Positions 1 to 11,050 of a DNA stretch of 64,000 nucleotides are shown in pieces; position 1 is the first letter of the stretch, and every line of letters starts with the position of its first letter. Position numbers and translations under genes: made by a program. The stretch is from Alphaproteobacteria bacterium MarineAlpha5_Bin9. Lineage in GTDB: Bacteria; Pseudomonadota; Alphaproteobacteria; HIMB59; GCA-002718135. A model generated the notes under the pieces. It was not told where the DNA came from. It saw only the letters and a list, made by a program, of their open reading frames with translations, and searched no databases. Location of the stretch: the NCBI GenBank assembly GCA_002937895.1, contig PTKV01000005.1, positions 1 to 64,000 on the forward strand, written 5' to 3'.

Positions 1-76
<76 letters not shown>

Positions 77-130
77 ATTTTCAATATTATTTTTTATATA
101 TTTCATATGAATAATATTCAAGATAAGAAA

Positions 131-631
131 CTAGTTTTTTTGATTTAATTTATTTAAAGTATTTTTTGATACAAATTTAGATACATCTCCATTTAATTTA
201 TGAACTTCTTTTACAAAGTTGGATGAAATAAATGAGTTTTTTTCTGAAGACATAAGGAAAATGGTTTCTATCGATGGATCTAGTTGATAATTCATACCAG
301 TCATCTGAAATTCGTATTCAAAATCAGAAACGGCTCTTAAACCCCTAATAATGGATGAAGCTTTGTTCTTTTTTGCAAAATTAGTTAACAAGCCAGGTAG
401 TTTTTTGATTATAATTTTATTTTTAGATTTTATTATTTTTTTAATATCATTTTCAATCATTTTTATTCTATCATCAATAGTAAAAAGAGAAATTTTATTA
501 ATATTATTTGCCACTGCAATTATTAATATATCTACTAATTTTAAAGATCTTTTTATAATATCAATATGACCAAATGTAATTGGGTCAAAAGTTCCTGGAT
601 ATACAGCAATTCTATTTTTCTTCATCTTCAT
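131..631 (-). CDS. coaD: Phosphopantetheine adenylyltransferase
   Basis: Penultimate step of coenzyme A synthesis: transfers AMP from ATP to 4'-phosphopantetheine in the cytoplasm. The 166-residue length is normal. Nucleotidyltransferase motifs are visible: [12 protein letters not shown] near the N terminus (the T/HxGH site), [13 protein letters not shown] in the middle and ISSNFVKE near the C terminus. The annotated start overlaps the 3' end of gyrA by 20 nt; a second ATG at 623-625 (MKKNR) would also fit and would still overlap, so the two genes are almost certainly co-transcribed and translationally coupled. tRNA-Lys follows 54 bp downstream. Confidence 0.97.
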   Translation of the reverse strand: MKMKKNRIAVYPGTFDPITFGHIDIIKRSLKLVDILIIAVANNINKISLFTIDDRIKMIENDIKKIIKSKNKIIIKKLPGLLTNFAKKNKASSIIRGLRAVSDFEYEFQMTGMNYQLDPSIETIFLMSSEKNSFISSNFVKEVHKLNGDVSKFVSKNTLNKLNQKN

Positions 632-3296
632 TTAAATCTTGCACTCTAGATATTGAGACAATTTTTTCATCATTTGGTATATTAAAAATTGAAACCCCTT
701 GAGTTGATCTACCAGCTATTCTTATTTGATTAACATTCACTCTAATTATTTTACCTTTATCACTAACTAATATAATTTGATCATCTTTATTGACTATAAA
801 TGAATCTACAACTTTACCTGTTTTATTTGTTACTTCAATAGCTTTACTACCTTTAGAATTAGTATTTCGTTTTTCAAGAATTCTATAATGATAAGCTGAT
901 GATCTTTTACCAAAACCATTTGATGTAACTGTCATTATAAATTCTTCATTTTTTTGTAATTCTAAAAACTGCTCATTAATAATATTTGGTTGATTATTTT
1001 TTCTTTGTTCAGATGAAAATTTTAAATATTCATTTCTAGTTTCTATATCAATTTTTGAATGTTTTAAAATAGATGAAGATACTACGAAATTATCATTATC
1101 TAAAAATATTGATTTGTTTCCCTGTGTATTTAAACCACTTTTAGTTGAAAGTGAATAAACAGGAAATCTGACAAATTTCCCACTTGAAGTAGTTAAAAAT
1201 ATATCTTTATTATCGTTAGTTAAATTAGCGCCAATTAATTCATCATCCTTTAACAACTTAATAGACATTTTTCCAGTTTCTCTTAATTCCTTTTTTCCAC
1301 TTTTCGCAACATCATTTAAATTGTTTTTTCTAACCATTCCTTTTTTGGTAGAAAAAATTAAAAAAAGATTTTTCCAATTATCTTCATTTATTGGCAAAGG
1401 AACTATTGTAGCTATTTTTTCATCATTTGAAAAAGGAAGTAAATTAACAATGGGTTTACCTCTAGCTTTTAGACTTGCTTCTGGAATTGAATAAGAATTT
1501 AACTTGTATACTTTACCTATTGAAGAAAAAATAAGAAGTTTAGTATGTGTATCAGCAATAAATAATTGTTTAACAAAATCATCCTCTCTTGTAGACATAC
1601 CGGTTTTACCTTTACCTCCTCTATTTTGAGATCGATAATTCACCAATAGGCTTCTTTTAATGTATCCATTATTTGAAATAGTTATTACAATATCTTCTTT
1701 TTGTATAAATTTAATTTCATCTTCTTGTTTATACTCTTTGGTGATAATTTCTGTTTTTCTTGGTGTTCCAAATTCCTGATTTATTTTATTTAACTCGCTT
1801 TTAATAACATTAAGTAATTTTGATCTTGAATTTAAAATTTCTAGATATTTTTTTATATCCACAATTATAGCTGATAAATCAGCAGAAATTTCTTCTCTCT
1901 CTAACCCTGTTAATCTATGTAATCGCAGTTCTAAAATTGCCTTTGCTTGTTCTTCACTAAAATTATATATATTATTCTTTAACTGTGTATTTTCACTTTC
2001 GATTATATTAATAAAATTAATAATATTCTTAGATATTTTCCATGAAATTTTTTTTAAATTCTCTTTAGCTATTTTTGAATCCTTAGATTCTTTAATTAAA
2101 TTTATGATTTGATCAATATTTTCATTAGCTACAACTAATCCAATAAAAACATGCGCTTTAGCTCTAGATTTGTTTAGTTCAAATATAGTTCTTTTTGTTA
2201 CTATTTCTTCACGAAACGAGATAAAATATAATAAAAGTTGTTTAATATTTAATTGTTCAGGTCTACCTTTATATAAAGCTAGCATATTACTATTAAATGA
2301 GGATTGTAATAAAGTATGTTTAAATAATTGATTTAGAATAATCTTTGAATCAACATCTCTCTTTAATTCTATAACAATTCTAACGCCTTTTCTATCTGAC
2401 TCATCCCTTATATCTGAAATTCCTTCTATAATCTTATTATTAACAGTTTCGGCAATTTTTTCTATTAATCTTGATTTATTAACTTGGTAGGGAATTTCAT
2501 CTATAATTATGGATTCTCTGTCTTTTTTAAACTCTTCAATAGAAGTCTTTGCCCTAATAACACAAGAACCCTTGCCTGTTTCAAAATATTCTGTAATTCC
2601 CTTAGTTCCTATAATTTGTCCACCTGTTGGAAAATCTGGACCTAAAATTATATTATTAATGTCTTCAATTTCACAATCAGGATTATCAATTAGATGTAAA
2701 GTGGCATTAATTACTTCAGTTAAATTATGAGGTGCTATTTGAGTCGCCATTCCTACTGCAATACCACCAGATCCATTTACTAGTAAATTCGGGAATTGTG
2801 CTGGTAAGACACTTGGCTCTATGGTTGAATCGTCATAATTAGGATTAAAATCAACAGTTTCTTTATCTAAATCACTAACTATATTATCTGTTACTTTTGC
2901 TAGTCTTGCTTCTGTGTATCTCATTGCTGCAGGTCGATCACCATCCATACTTCCAAAATTCCCTTGACCATCAATTAATTCTAATCTCATGGAAAAATTT
3001 TGAGCCATTCTTACCATTGAATCATAAATAGCAGCATCCCCATGAGGGTGAAATTTACCCATTACGTCACCTACAATTCTTGCTGATTTTTTATAAGCTT
3101 TATTGTAAAAATAACCTGATTCACTCATTGAATAAAGAATTCGTCTGTGAACAGGTTTTAGTCCATCTCTTACATCAGGAAGGGCCCTACTTACAATTAC
3201 ACTCATAGCATAATCCAAATAAGACTTTTTCATCTCATCAGAAAGAGATATACTACCTATGTTTTCTTTAGTTGAATTATCTTGATCTATACTCAA
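612..3296 (-). CDS. gyrA: DNA gyrase subunit A
   Basis: Breakage-reunion subunit of gyrase, which with GyrB introduces negative supercoils. The 894-residue protein has the N-terminal winged-helix/tower region with catalytic Tyr127 in the [10 protein letters not shown] motif, then a C-terminal beta-pinwheel domain containing the GyrA box ([11 protein letters not shown]), which separates it from topoisomerase IV ParC. In the quinolone-resistance region the motif reads [10 protein letters not shown]: Ala88 stands where E. coli has Ser83, while Asp92 matches Asp87. It is followed by coaD with a 20-nt overlap; the 138 bp upstream toward ssb contain no gene. Confidence 0.98.
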   Translation of the reverse strand: MSIDQDNSTKENIGSISLSDEMKKSYLDYAMSVIVSRALPDVRDGLKPVHRRILYSMSESGYFYNKAYKKSARIVGDVMGKFHPHGDAAIYDSMVRMAQNFSMRLELIDGQGNFGSMDGDRPAAMRYTEARLAKVTDNIVSDLDKETVDFNPNYDDSTIEPSVLPAQFPNLLVNGSGGIAVGMATQIAPHNLTEVINATLHLIDNPDCEIEDINNIILGPDFPTGGQIIGTKGITEYFETGKGSCVIRAKTSIEEFKKDRESIIIDEIPYQVNKSRLIEKIAETVNNKIIEGISDIRDESDRKGVRIVIELKRDVDSKIILNQLFKHTLLQSSFNSNMLALYKGRPEQLNIKQLLLYFISFREEIVTKRTIFELNKSRAKAHVFIGLVVANENIDQIINLIKESKDSKIAKENLKKISWKISKNIINFINIIESENTQLKNNIYNFSEEQAKAILELRLHRLTGLEREEISADLSAIIVDIKKYLEILNSRSKLLNVIKSELNKINQEFGTPRKTEIITKEYKQEDEIKFIQKEDIVITISNNGYIKRSLLVNYRSQNRGGKGKTGMSTREDDFVKQLFIADTHTKLLIFSSIGKVYKLNSYSIPEASLKARGKPIVNLLPFSNDEKIATIVPLPINEDNWKNLFLIFSTKKGMVRKNNLNDVAKSGKKELRETGKMSIKLLKDDELIGANLTNDNKDIFLTTSSGKFVRFPVYSLSTKSGLNTQGNKSIFLDNDNFVVSSSILKHSKIDIETRNEYLKFSSEQRKNNQPNIINEQFLELQKNEEFIMTVTSNGFGKRSSAYHYRILEKRNTNSKGSKAIEVTNKTGKVVDSFIVNKDDQIILVSDKGKIIRVNVNQIRIAGRSTQGVSIFNIPNDEKIVSISRVQDLNEDEEK

Positions 3297-3434
3297 TTCT
3301 TGGAAATCCTTAATTTTTGATAATTCTTTATATCAAAAATTACTCTAGCTAACAATTTTATAATTTGATAATATCTATAAAATTATATCTATTTATCAGA
3401 CAATAATTTACATAAATTGATTATAATTATTAAT

Positions 3435-3914
3435 TTAAAAGGGTATATCGTCATCTAAATCATCACTCGATTTAGAATCCGGAGTATCATTAGAAATATC
3501 CGATAAATTATTATCATCAATATTCTGAACATCTTGTTTAGATTCTAGTTGGTTAGAATTAGATCTTGAGTCTAATAAAGTTAAATTACAATTATATCCC
3601 TGCAAAACAACTTCAGTAGTATATCTATCTTGTCCTGATTGATCTTGCCATTTTCTAGTAGAAATTTCTCCCTCAATATACAATTTTGAGCCTTTTTTGA
3701 CGTATTTTTCAACAATATCTACAAGTCCATCACCAAAAACAACAACATTGTGCCATGATGTTTTTTCCTTCTGTTCCTGAGTATTCTTATCCTTCCATCT
3801 TTTAGAAGTTGCAATAGAAAAAGCTGCCAATTTATTACCATTTTGAGTAGATCTAATGTCAGGATCTTTTCCAACATTTCCTAAAAGAATTGCTTTGTTA
3901 ACACTACCAACCAT
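3435..3914 (-). CDS. ssb: Single-stranded DNA-binding protein
   Basis: Coats single-stranded DNA during replication and repair and recruits partner proteins through its acidic tail. The 159-residue protein has an N-terminal OB fold (MVGSVNKAILLGNVGKDP, then a KTSWHNVVVFG strand), a low-complexity Asn/Ser/Asp-rich linker from about residue 115, and the diagnostic C-terminal DDDIPF tip. It is divergent from uvrA across 54 bp, the classic ssb-uvrA arrangement. No LexA-like box was recognised in that spacer. Confidence 0.97.
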   Translation of the reverse strand: MVGSVNKAILLGNVGKDPDIRSTQNGNKLAAFSIATSKRWKDKNTQEQKEKTSWHNVVVFGDGLVDIVEKYVKKGSKLYIEGEISTRKWQDQSGQDRYTTEVVLQGYNCNLTLLDSRSNSNQLESKQDVQNIDDNNLSDISNDTPDSKSSDDLDDDIPF

Positions 3915-3968
3915 AAAATATCAATATATATTATAATATAATAATTTAATTATATCATTAATTATTTC

Positions 3969-6794
3969 ATGAGTTTAGATAAAATTATAATAAAAGGTGC
4001 AAAACAGCATAACCTGAAGAATTTTAACTTAGAAATACCTAAAAACAAATTAGTTGTTATTACTGGAGTAAGCGGATCTGGGAAATCTACTCTTGCTTTT
4101 GATACTATATATTCTGAAGGACAAAGAAAATATGTAGAAAGTTTATCAGCATATGCAAGACAATTTTTGCAAATGATGAATAAACCAGATGTAGAAAGTA
4201 TAGAAGGTCTTTCACCAGCTATTTCAATAGAGCAAAAAACTACACAAAAAAATCCTAGAAGTACTGTTGGTACAGTTACCGAAATTTATGATTATCTTCG
4301 GGTTTTATTTGCTAGGGTTGGGGTCCCCTACTCTCCAACAACTGGATTACCTATAAGATCTCAATCTGTTAATGAAATTACTAATTTAATATTAAAAAAT
4401 AACAATAACAATAAAATTTATTTACTATCACCTATTGTTAGAAGTAGAAAAGGTGAATACAAAAAAGAAATAGATGATTTAAAAAAGAAGGGTTATCAAA
4501 GATTAAAAGTTAATAATAAGATATATGAAATTGATGAAGTTCCAAAATTAAAAAGAAATTTTAAACATAATATAGATGTTTTAGTTGATAGATTAATAAT
4601 TAAAAAAAATATAAATCAAAGAATATCTGAAAGTATTGAAACATGCTTGTCTTTATCTAATGGTTTATTATATGTAGAAAATCTTGATAATAACAAAATT
4701 GATATTTATTCTTCTAAATTTGCATGCCCAGTATCAAATTTTACAATTGAAGAAATAGAACCAAGATTATTTAGTTTTAATGCACCACAGGGAGCCTGCA
4801 AAGAATGTGATGGATTGGGGTTAGAAAAATTTTTTGATCCTAATAAAATTATTCCAGATGACTCTAGATCAATTATTGAAGGTGCTATTAGACCATGGGA
4901 AACAAAAGTTTTTGGATATCAAAGAAACATGTTTATTGATACAATATCAAAAATTCTTAATAAGAATAAAATTAACAAAAATAAATCTTGGAAAGAAATA
5001 CCTGAAAAAATTAAACATATAATTCTATATGGGGATGAAAATTTTGATGGAATAATAAGTTATATTGATAAAAAATATAACAAAACTGAAAGATTTTGGG
5101 TTCAATATGAACTTGAAAAATATCTATCAGAGAGAAATTGTGAATTATGTAAAGGATATAGACTAAATGAGAAAGCTCTTTCAGTCAAAATAGATAATAT
5201 ACATATAAGCCAATTAACTAAAAAACCAATTAATGAATGTCTAATGTGGTTTAACAAACTTGATAATAAACTAAACCATAATGAAAAAATAATAGCTAAG
5301 GGAATTGTAAAAGAAATCAAAGATAGATTAATTTTTTTAAATAAAGTGGGTCTTGAATATTTAACTTTATCTAGAGCTAGTAAGTCACTTTCAGGAGGTG
5401 AGTCGCAAAGAATAAGATTGGCTAGTCAAATTGGTTCAAAATTAACTGGAGTATGTTACTGCTTAGATGAACCTAGTATTGGATTACATCAAAGAGATAA
5501 TCAAAAGTTAATAGAGACACTAATAAAACTAAGAGATTTAGGAAATACTGTTATAATAGTAGAACATGATGCAGACACTATTGAAGCTGCCGATTATATT
5601 ATTGATATAGGTCCAAAAGCTGGAATACATGGAGGGGAAATAATTTTTAATGGTAATTATCGTGAACTTTTAAAAAATAAAAAAAGCATAACTGCACAAT
5701 ATTTAAACAATAGTAAAAAAATAGAGGTTCCTAAAGAAAGAAAAAGTATAGATAAGAAAAAATTGTTAAATCTATATAAAGTAAATACAAATAATTTAAA
5801 AAATTTAGATATAAATATTCCACTAGGTTTATTTTGCTGTATTACAGGTGTTTCAGGATCAGGAAAAAGTTCATTAATAATCGATACTTTATATGAACGT
5901 CTTAATAATTTTTATAATAATTCACTTATAAAGAATGAAAAAAACTTTAATATAAAAGGAACAAAACATATTGATAAAGTAATTGATATAAATCAATCTC
6001 CAATAGGAAGAACTCCTAGATCTAATCCAGCCACTTATACTGGTTGTTTTACGCCTATAAGAGATTGGTATGCTAGCTTAAATGAATCTAATATTAGAGG
6101 TTATAAACCAGGAAGATTTTCTTTTAACGTTCCATCTAATAAAAAAGGAGGTAGATGTGAAAGTTGTGAGGGTGATGGAGTAAAAAAAATAGAAATGCAT
6201 TTTTTAGCAGATGTTTTTGTAAAATGTGATGTCTGTAATGGAAAAAGATATAATAAAGAAACATTAGAAGTTAAATATAATAATAAATCTATTGCAGATG
6301 TTTTAGATATGACTGTTAAAGAAGGATATAATTTTTTTGAAAAAATACCTTCTATAAAAATGAAATTGCAAACATTAATGGATGTTGGATTAGATTATAT
6401 AAAAATTGGTCAATCAGCAACCACACTTTCAGGAGGAGAAGCTCAAAGAATAAAATTATCAAAAGAATTATCAAAAAAATCTACGGGAAAAACTCTATAT
6501 ATTTTGGATGAACCAACTACTGGTCTTCATTTTGATGATATAAAAAAATTGTTAAATATTCTTCATACTTTAGTTAAAGATGGTAATACTGTTGTAGTAA
6601 TTGAACATAATTTAGACGTTATTAAAACAGCTGATCACATTATAGATCTTGGAATTGAGGGTGGAGATAAAGGAGGAAAAATAATATTTGAAGGAACACC
6701 AGAAAATATTGTAAAAGATAATAATAGTTATACTGGTATTTATTTAAAAAAAATATTACAAACAATGAAAAGAGGTAAAAATGATAAAACTTGA
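3969..6794 (+). CDS. uvrA: Excinuclease ABC subunit A
   Basis: Damage-recognition ATPase of nucleotide excision repair. The 941-residue length is normal. Two ABC modules are visible: Walker A GVSGSGKSTLAF near residue 33 and GVSGSGKSSLI in the second half, with signatures LSGGESQRI and LSGGEAQRI. The C-terminal zinc finger is complete (CESC ... CDVC). The first finger reads CPVS ... CKEC, so the second Cys is Ser, a form I recall from other alphaproteobacterial UvrA proteins. The 3' end overlaps sodB by 14 nt, implying co-transcription. Confidence 0.98.
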   Translation: MSLDKIIIKGAKQHNLKNFNLEIPKNKLVVITGVSGSGKSTLAFDTIYSEGQRKYVESLSAYARQFLQMMNKPDVESIEGLSPAISIEQKTTQKNPRSTVGTVTEIYDYLRVLFARVGVPYSPTTGLPIRSQSVNEITNLILKNNNNNKIYLLSPIVRSRKGEYKKEIDDLKKKGYQRLKVNNKIYEIDEVPKLKRNFKHNIDVLVDRLIIKKNINQRISESIETCLSLSNGLLYVENLDNNKIDIYSSKFACPVSNFTIEEIEPRLFSFNAPQGACKECDGLGLEKFFDPNKIIPDDSRSIIEGAIRPWETKVFGYQRNMFIDTISKILNKNKINKNKSWKEIPEKIKHIILYGDENFDGIISYIDKKYNKTERFWVQYELEKYLSERNCELCKGYRLNEKALSVKIDNIHISQLTKKPINECLMWFNKLDNKLNHNEKIIAKGIVKEIKDRLIFLNKVGLEYLTLSRASKSLSGGESQRIRLASQIGSKLTGVCYCLDEPSIGLHQRDNQKLIETLIKLRDLGNTVIIVEHDADTIEAADYIIDIGPKAGIHGGEIIFNGNYRELLKNKKSITAQYLNNSKKIEVPKERKSIDKKKLLNLYKVNTNNLKNLDINIPLGLFCCITGVSGSGKSSLIIDTLYERLNNFYNNSLIKNEKNFNIKGTKHIDKVIDINQSPIGRTPRSNPATYTGCFTPIRDWYASLNESNIRGYKPGRFSFNVPSNKKGGRCESCEGDGVKKIEMHFLADVFVKCDVCNGKRYNKETLEVKYNNKSIADVLDMTVKEGYNFFEKIPSIKMKLQTLMDVGLDYIKIGQSATTLSGGEAQRIKLSKELSKKSTGKTLYILDEPTTGLHFDDIKKLLNILHTLVKDGNTVVVIEHNLDVIKTADHIIDLGIEGGDKGGKIIFEGTPENIVKDNNSYTGIYLKKILQTMKRGKNDKT

Positions 6795-7383
6795 TTTGCC
6801 AAAACTTCCATATAGTTTAGATGCTCTAGAACCATTTATGTCAAGTGAAACACTTGAATTACATCATGGTAAACACCACTTAGCATATGTTACTAATGGA
6901 AATAAGTTTATAGAAGAGCAAAAAATTGAAGAATCTGATTTAAATAAAATAGTTATAAATTCATACCAAAATAAAAATGCACCAATCTTTAACAATGTTT
7001 CTCAACATATAAATCACATTCATTTTTGGGAAATTATGTCAAATAACCCAAATGGAAAAATACCATCTGAATTAGAAAAAAAAATAATTGATGATTTTGG
7101 ATCAATTGATCAAATGAAATCTGATTTCATAAATGCTGGTTTAGGGCAATTTGGTTCAGGTTGGTGTTGGTTAGTTTTAAATAATGGAAAATTAGAAATC
7201 ACAAAAACAGCTAATGCTGAAAATCCTATTGTTCATAATTTAATTCCATTGCTAGGTTGTGATGTTTGGGAACATTCTTATTATGTTGATTATAAAAATA
7301 GAAGACCAGATTATCTTAAATCATTTGTAGATAATTTAGTCAATTGGGAAAAAGTTGCTGATGAGTTAAATAAAAATATATGA
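6781..7383 (+). CDS. sodB: Superoxide dismutase, iron type
   Basis: Converts superoxide to oxygen and hydrogen peroxide. The 200-residue protein has the four metal ligands of the Fe/Mn family: His in LELHHGKHH, His in INHIHFWE, and Asp and His in DVWEHSYY. Gln precedes the second ligand helix (NNVSQHINH), the position used by Fe-dependent enzymes, and the equivalent Mn-type Gln further down is absent. The metal assignment is an inference from that residue. It starts inside the last codons of uvrA and is convergent with secF across one base. Confidence 0.95.
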   Translation: MIKLDLPKLPYSLDALEPFMSSETLELHHGKHHLAYVTNGNKFIEEQKIEESDLNKIVINSYQNKNAPIFNNVSQHINHIHFWEIMSNNPNGKIPSELEKKIIDDFGSIDQMKSDFINAGLGQFGSGWCWLVLNNGKLEITKTANAENPIVHNLIPLLGCDVWEHSYYVDYKNRRPDYLKSFVDNLVNWEKVADELNKNI

Positions 7384-7384
7384 T

Positions 7385-8278
7385 TTAATCTTCTTGCGGT
7401 CTAAATTTAAATAATAACAATGTAGGTATAGATATAAAAATTGATGAATAAGTTCCTATAATAACACCTACAATCATTGTAAAAGCAAAGGATTTAATAA
7501 CATCACCTCCAAAGAAATATAAACTAAATAATGCACATAAAGTTGTTAAACTAGTTATAATTGTTCTGGATAAAGTATTATTTATAGAAAGATTAAATAA
7601 ATTAATCATATCCATTTTTTTATATTTTCTTAAGTTTTCCCTAATTCGATCATATATTACAACGGTATCATTGATAGAATATCCTGCTATAGTTAGGATA
7701 GCAGCTATAGTTGATAAATTAAAATCAATATTTAATAAAGATAGAATTCCTAATGTAATTAATACATCATGAGAAAGTGCTACTACTGCCCCGAAACCAA
7801 ATTGCCACTCAAATCTGATCCAAATATAAAATAGAATTGCTATAAGTGAAAAAGTGATAGCTTGAATACCCTTAAATAACAATTCAGAACTTATAGTTGG
7901 TCCTACAAACTCAGATCGTCTGTATTCAACAACATTTTTATCTATTACTTCTTTAACTAAATTTATTGTGTCAATATTTGTATCTTCATTATTATTTTGT
8001 AATCTAATAATAATCACATCCTTTTCTCCAAATTCTTGAATAGAAACATCATTAAAATTATTGTTTAAAATTGATCTTATTTGACTAATTGAAGTATTTT
8101 TAGTTTTAACCTCTAATAATAAACCACCTTTGAAATCGATTCCTAAATTTAAACCTTTAAATACAAGTAAGGAAATAGAAATAAAAATAAATGCAATTGA
8201 AATAAAAACCATTAATTTTCTCAAATTCATAAATTTAAATTGAGGTTCAGTAGGTATTATTTTATCAAAGCCTAGCAT
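7385..8278 (-). CDS. secF: Protein translocase subunit SecF
   Basis: Inner-membrane partner of SecD; uses proton-motive force to drive late steps of Sec export. The 297-residue protein has a first transmembrane segment, a periplasmic region starting with the GLNLGIDFKGGLLLEV motif, and a C-terminal bundle of five segments including the conserved SINDTVVIYDRIREN loop. Its ATG shares one base with the secD stop codon (TAATG), so translation is coupled to secD. Confidence 0.97.
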   Translation of the reverse strand: MLGFDKIIPTEPQFKFMNLRKLMVFISIAFIFISISLLVFKGLNLGIDFKGGLLLEVKTKNTSISQIRSILNNNFNDVSIQEFGEKDVIIIRLQNNNEDTNIDTINLVKEVIDKNVVEYRRSEFVGPTISSELLFKGIQAITFSLIAILFYIWIRFEWQFGFGAVVALSHDVLITLGILSLLNIDFNLSTIAAILTIAGYSINDTVVIYDRIRENLRKYKKMDMINLFNLSINNTLSRTIITSLTTLCALFSLYFFGGDVIKSFAFTMIVGVIIGTYSSIFISIPTLLLFKFRPQED

Positions 8279-9825
8279 TATAACTTTAAAACCTTATTTT
8301 TATTAAAAGAAAGCCAGAAATAAACTAAAAAATTAGTAAGCATTATTGCTGTAAACATTGAGGATAAAACTCCTAGAGATAAAGTTATAGAAAAACCCTT
8401 TATTGGGCCAGATCCAAAAACAAAAAGTAAAAAAGCTGCAATTAAAGTAGTTATATTAGCATCAAGAATAGTTGCAATTGCTTTTGAGAAACCTTCTTTT
8501 ATTGCCACTAAATTCTTAGAACCTTTTTTTAATTCTTCCTTTAATCTTTCAAATATTAAAACGTTTGCATCTACAGCCATACCAATTGTTAAAACAATTC
8601 CTGCTATTCCAGGTAAGGTTAAAGTAGCACCAATAAGACTTAATAAAGATACAATTAAAAATAAATTCGCAATAAGGGATATATTAGCGATAATTCCAAA
8701 AGGTCCATAGAAAAGTATCATAAAAATACAAACTAAAATTAAACCTGTAATACTAGCTATTTTACCTGCACTTATAGAATCAGCTCCAAGTCCAGCACCT
8801 ACAGATCTTTCTTCAATAATATCTAAAGGAGCAGGTAAAGCCCCTGCTCTTAAAAGAACAGCTAAATCTGAAGCTTCTTGACTTGAAAAATCACCAGTTA
8901 TGACTCCTGTTCCTCCAGTAATTGCAGATCTAATAACAGGAGCGGTAATTACATATCCGTCTAATATAACTGCTAATCTTTTTCCTATATTATCACTAGT
9001 TGTTTTTCCAAATTTTTGAGCACCAGTTGTATCAAATCTAAAAGTAACTGCATGACCTTCGGTTTGATCAAAACTAGCTTTTGCATCAACTAAATTTTCC
9101 CCACCTACTCTAGATTTTTTTTCTACTAAATATTTAATATTGTTATCAATCAGATCTGAAATAATCATTCTTCCAAATGGAGCTCTATTTTCAGAAAGAG
9201 ATTTAATATCTTCATCAACAATATGAAAAGTAAGCTTTGCTGTTTTTCCAATAAGATCTTTAATTCTTTCAGGATTTTTAATTCCCGGAAGTTGTAATAA
9301 AATTCTATTTTTGCCTGATCTTTGAATTAAAGGTTCTTTGGTTCCAGATTCATCTATTCTTCTTCTTACTATTTCTAGTGATTGTTTTATAGCAGATTCT
9401 TGAATACTTTCCTTAAATGTCTCATTTATTCTTATTGATAAAATATTTTCTTGAATATTTATAATCAAGTTTCTAAATTGAGAATTAATTTGTGTTTTTA
9501 TTTTTTCTAACTTATTTTTATTAAAATATTCAAAAATAATTTCATCTCTATTTGTAATAATGTTTTGAATTCTTATATTTTCTTCTCTAGAAAATTGTCT
9601 AACAATATCATTTAAATTATCTAATTGTTCAGAGATTAAAACTTCTGATTTTACCTCTAACAATAAATACGAACCTCCTTGTAAGTCAAGTCCGAGATTA
9701 ATTTTTTTATTTAAATACCAATTTTCTGAGTCTGTTTGATTAAGAAAAGTAGGTAGAGAAAAAATAATTGCTAAAATTAATACTATAAAAATAATTGACC
9801 ATTTCCAAATTGGGTAAGTTTTCAT
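8278..9825 (-). CDS. secD: Protein translocase subunit SecD
   Basis: Large RND-type subunit of the SecDF-YajC complex. The 515-residue protein has an N-terminal membrane segment, a KINLGLDLQGGSYLLLEV motif, a long periplasmic domain (about residues 60-345) and a C-terminal six-segment membrane domain with GMAVDANVLIFERLKEE. It sits 6 nt downstream of yajC and overlaps secF by one base, giving a yajC-secD-secF operon read leftward. Confidence 0.98.
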   Translation of the reverse strand: MKTYPIWKWSIIFIVLILAIIFSLPTFLNQTDSENWYLNKKINLGLDLQGGSYLLLEVKSEVLISEQLDNLNDIVRQFSREENIRIQNIITNRDEIIFEYFNKNKLEKIKTQINSQFRNLIINIQENILSIRINETFKESIQESAIKQSLEIVRRRIDESGTKEPLIQRSGKNRILLQLPGIKNPERIKDLIGKTAKLTFHIVDEDIKSLSENRAPFGRMIISDLIDNNIKYLVEKKSRVGGENLVDAKASFDQTEGHAVTFRFDTTGAQKFGKTTSDNIGKRLAVILDGYVITAPVIRSAITGGTGVITGDFSSQEASDLAVLLRAGALPAPLDIIEERSVGAGLGADSISAGKIASITGLILVCIFMILFYGPFGIIANISLIANLFLIVSLLSLIGATLTLPGIAGIVLTIGMAVDANVLIFERLKEELKKGSKNLVAIKEGFSKAIATILDANITTLIAAFLLFVFGSGPIKGFSITLSLGVLSSMFTAIMLTNFLVYFWLSFNKNKVLKL

Positions 9826-9831
9826 ATATAT

Positions 9832-10173
9832 TTATTTCTTTTGAAATAAATTTGATAAAAAACTTTTATTTTTATTATCATCTTTAATTGGTTCTTTTTT
9901 TTCTATATTATCTAAATTATATAATCCTTCAATCATTCCTGGAAAAAGTTTAATTTCAACATTATCAGAAATTTGTAATTGAATTTCTTTATTATCCCTA
10001 ATTTTATTAATTTCTCCGATAATTCCTCCTTTAGTTACAATTTTATCACCTCTTTTTAAATTGTTTACCATATCTCGATGTTGCTTAGCTCTATTAAGTT
10101 GAGGTCGGATTAGAAATATGTAAAAAACAAAAAAAATCAGTATAAACATGAATAATTGTGGCATAGCTTCCAT
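9832..10173 (-). CDS. yajC: Preprotein translocase subunit YajC
   Basis: Small single-span protein of the SecDF-YajC accessory complex. The 113-residue protein has one N-terminal transmembrane helix (about residues 5-22) ending in FLIRPQ, then a cytoplasmic domain with the conserved LKRGDKIVTKGGIIGEI segment. First gene of the leftward yajC-secD-secF operon and divergent from the DUF815 ATPase across 70 bp. Confidence 0.96.
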   Translation of the reverse strand: MEAMPQLFMFILIFFVFYIFLIRPQLNRAKQHRDMVNNLKRGDKIVTKGGIIGEINKIRDNKEIQLQISDNVEIKLFPGMIEGLYNLDNIEKKEPIKDDNKNKSFLSNLFQKK

Positions 10174-10243
10174 AAATAATATCCTTATTTTATAATTATG
10201 TTATATTTAGTATATATAATTTAATTAATAATGATTAATAAAA

Positions 10244-11050
10244 ATGTGGTTATATACATATTTCATCACTAAATTTCTATTAAAAAATAACGTATGTTTT
10301 GTATGGAGTTCAAATAATCAAACTATAAATAGCTTTAAAAAAATTAACTTTCTTCCTATAGAATTATTAATAGGAATTGATAATCAAAAATCATTATTAT
10401 TGAGTAATACAGCAAACTTTGCTAAAAATAATTATACAAATAATGCTCTTTTATGGGGTGCTAGAGGAAGTGGAAAAAGCACACTAATAAAATCAGTATT
10501 TTATAACATATCTAAGCAATATGATAATCTAAGATTATTACAGATAAATAAAGATAATATTCCAGATTTAGAAAATATTTATAAATTTGCTAAAGATAAT
10601 AATAAATATAGATTTATTCTCTATATTGATGATCTATCATTTGAAAAACTTGATGATACTTATAAGATCATTAAGTCAAAACTTGATGGTAGTATACAAA
10701 ATCAACCAAGAAATTTAATAATATACACAACTTCAAATAGAAGACATTTGATGTCTAAAGATATGATAGATAATGAAAGATCTTCAGCAATTCATACAGA
10801 TGAGAATATAGAAGAAAAAATATCATTATCAGATAGATTTGGTTTATGGATTGGCTTTCATCAAATATCTCAAGATATTTATTTAGAAATGATTAGTTCA
10901 TATTCAAAGTATTTTAAAATACCAATAGATGAAAAATTAAAAAGAGAATCATTACAATGGAGTATACAAAGGGGAAATAGAAATGGAAGAACTGCTTGGC
11001 AGTTTATTTTGAATAAAAATGCAGAGAATAATTTACAGATTAAATACTAA
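10244..11050 (+). CDS. DUF815-family AAA+ ATPase
   Basis: Uncharacterised P-loop ATPase of the DUF815 family, often found beside yajC in alphaproteobacteria. Walker A GARGSGKST lies near residue 76 and Walker B FILYIDDLSFE near residue 125. The family-typical stretch TTSNRRHLM then a conserved acidic/DRFGLW region follows. The N terminus, before the GID segment that opens the conserved domain, carries a hydrophobic stretch that could be membrane-associated. Its 3' end overlaps the convergent permease gene by 4 nt. The substrate is unknown. Confidence 0.88.
   Translation: MWLYTYFITKFLLKNNVCFVWSSNNQTINSFKKINFLPIELLIGIDNQKSLLLSNTANFAKNNYTNNALLWGARGSGKSTLIKSVFYNISKQYDNLRLLQINKDNIPDLENIYKFAKDNNKYRFILYIDDLSFEKLDDTYKIIKSKLDGSIQNQPRNLIIYTTSNRRHLMSKDMIDNERSSAIHTDENIEEKISLSDRFGLWIGFHQISQDIYLEMISSYSKYFKIPIDEKLKRESLQWSIQRGNRNGRTAWQFILNKNAENNLQIKY

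Noticed and set aside
2509-2730. Plus-strand frame of 73 codons inside gyrA
   Set aside because: It lies antisense to the highly conserved gyrA core and has no ribosome-binding site or family resemblance. Similar shadow frames inside uvrA, htpG, xdhC, trkA and others were omitted for the same reason.
4734-4811. Missing Cys in the first UvrA zinc finger as a defect
   Set aside because: The CPVS form recurs in alphaproteobacterial UvrA as far as I recall, so it is a lineage feature rather than damage.
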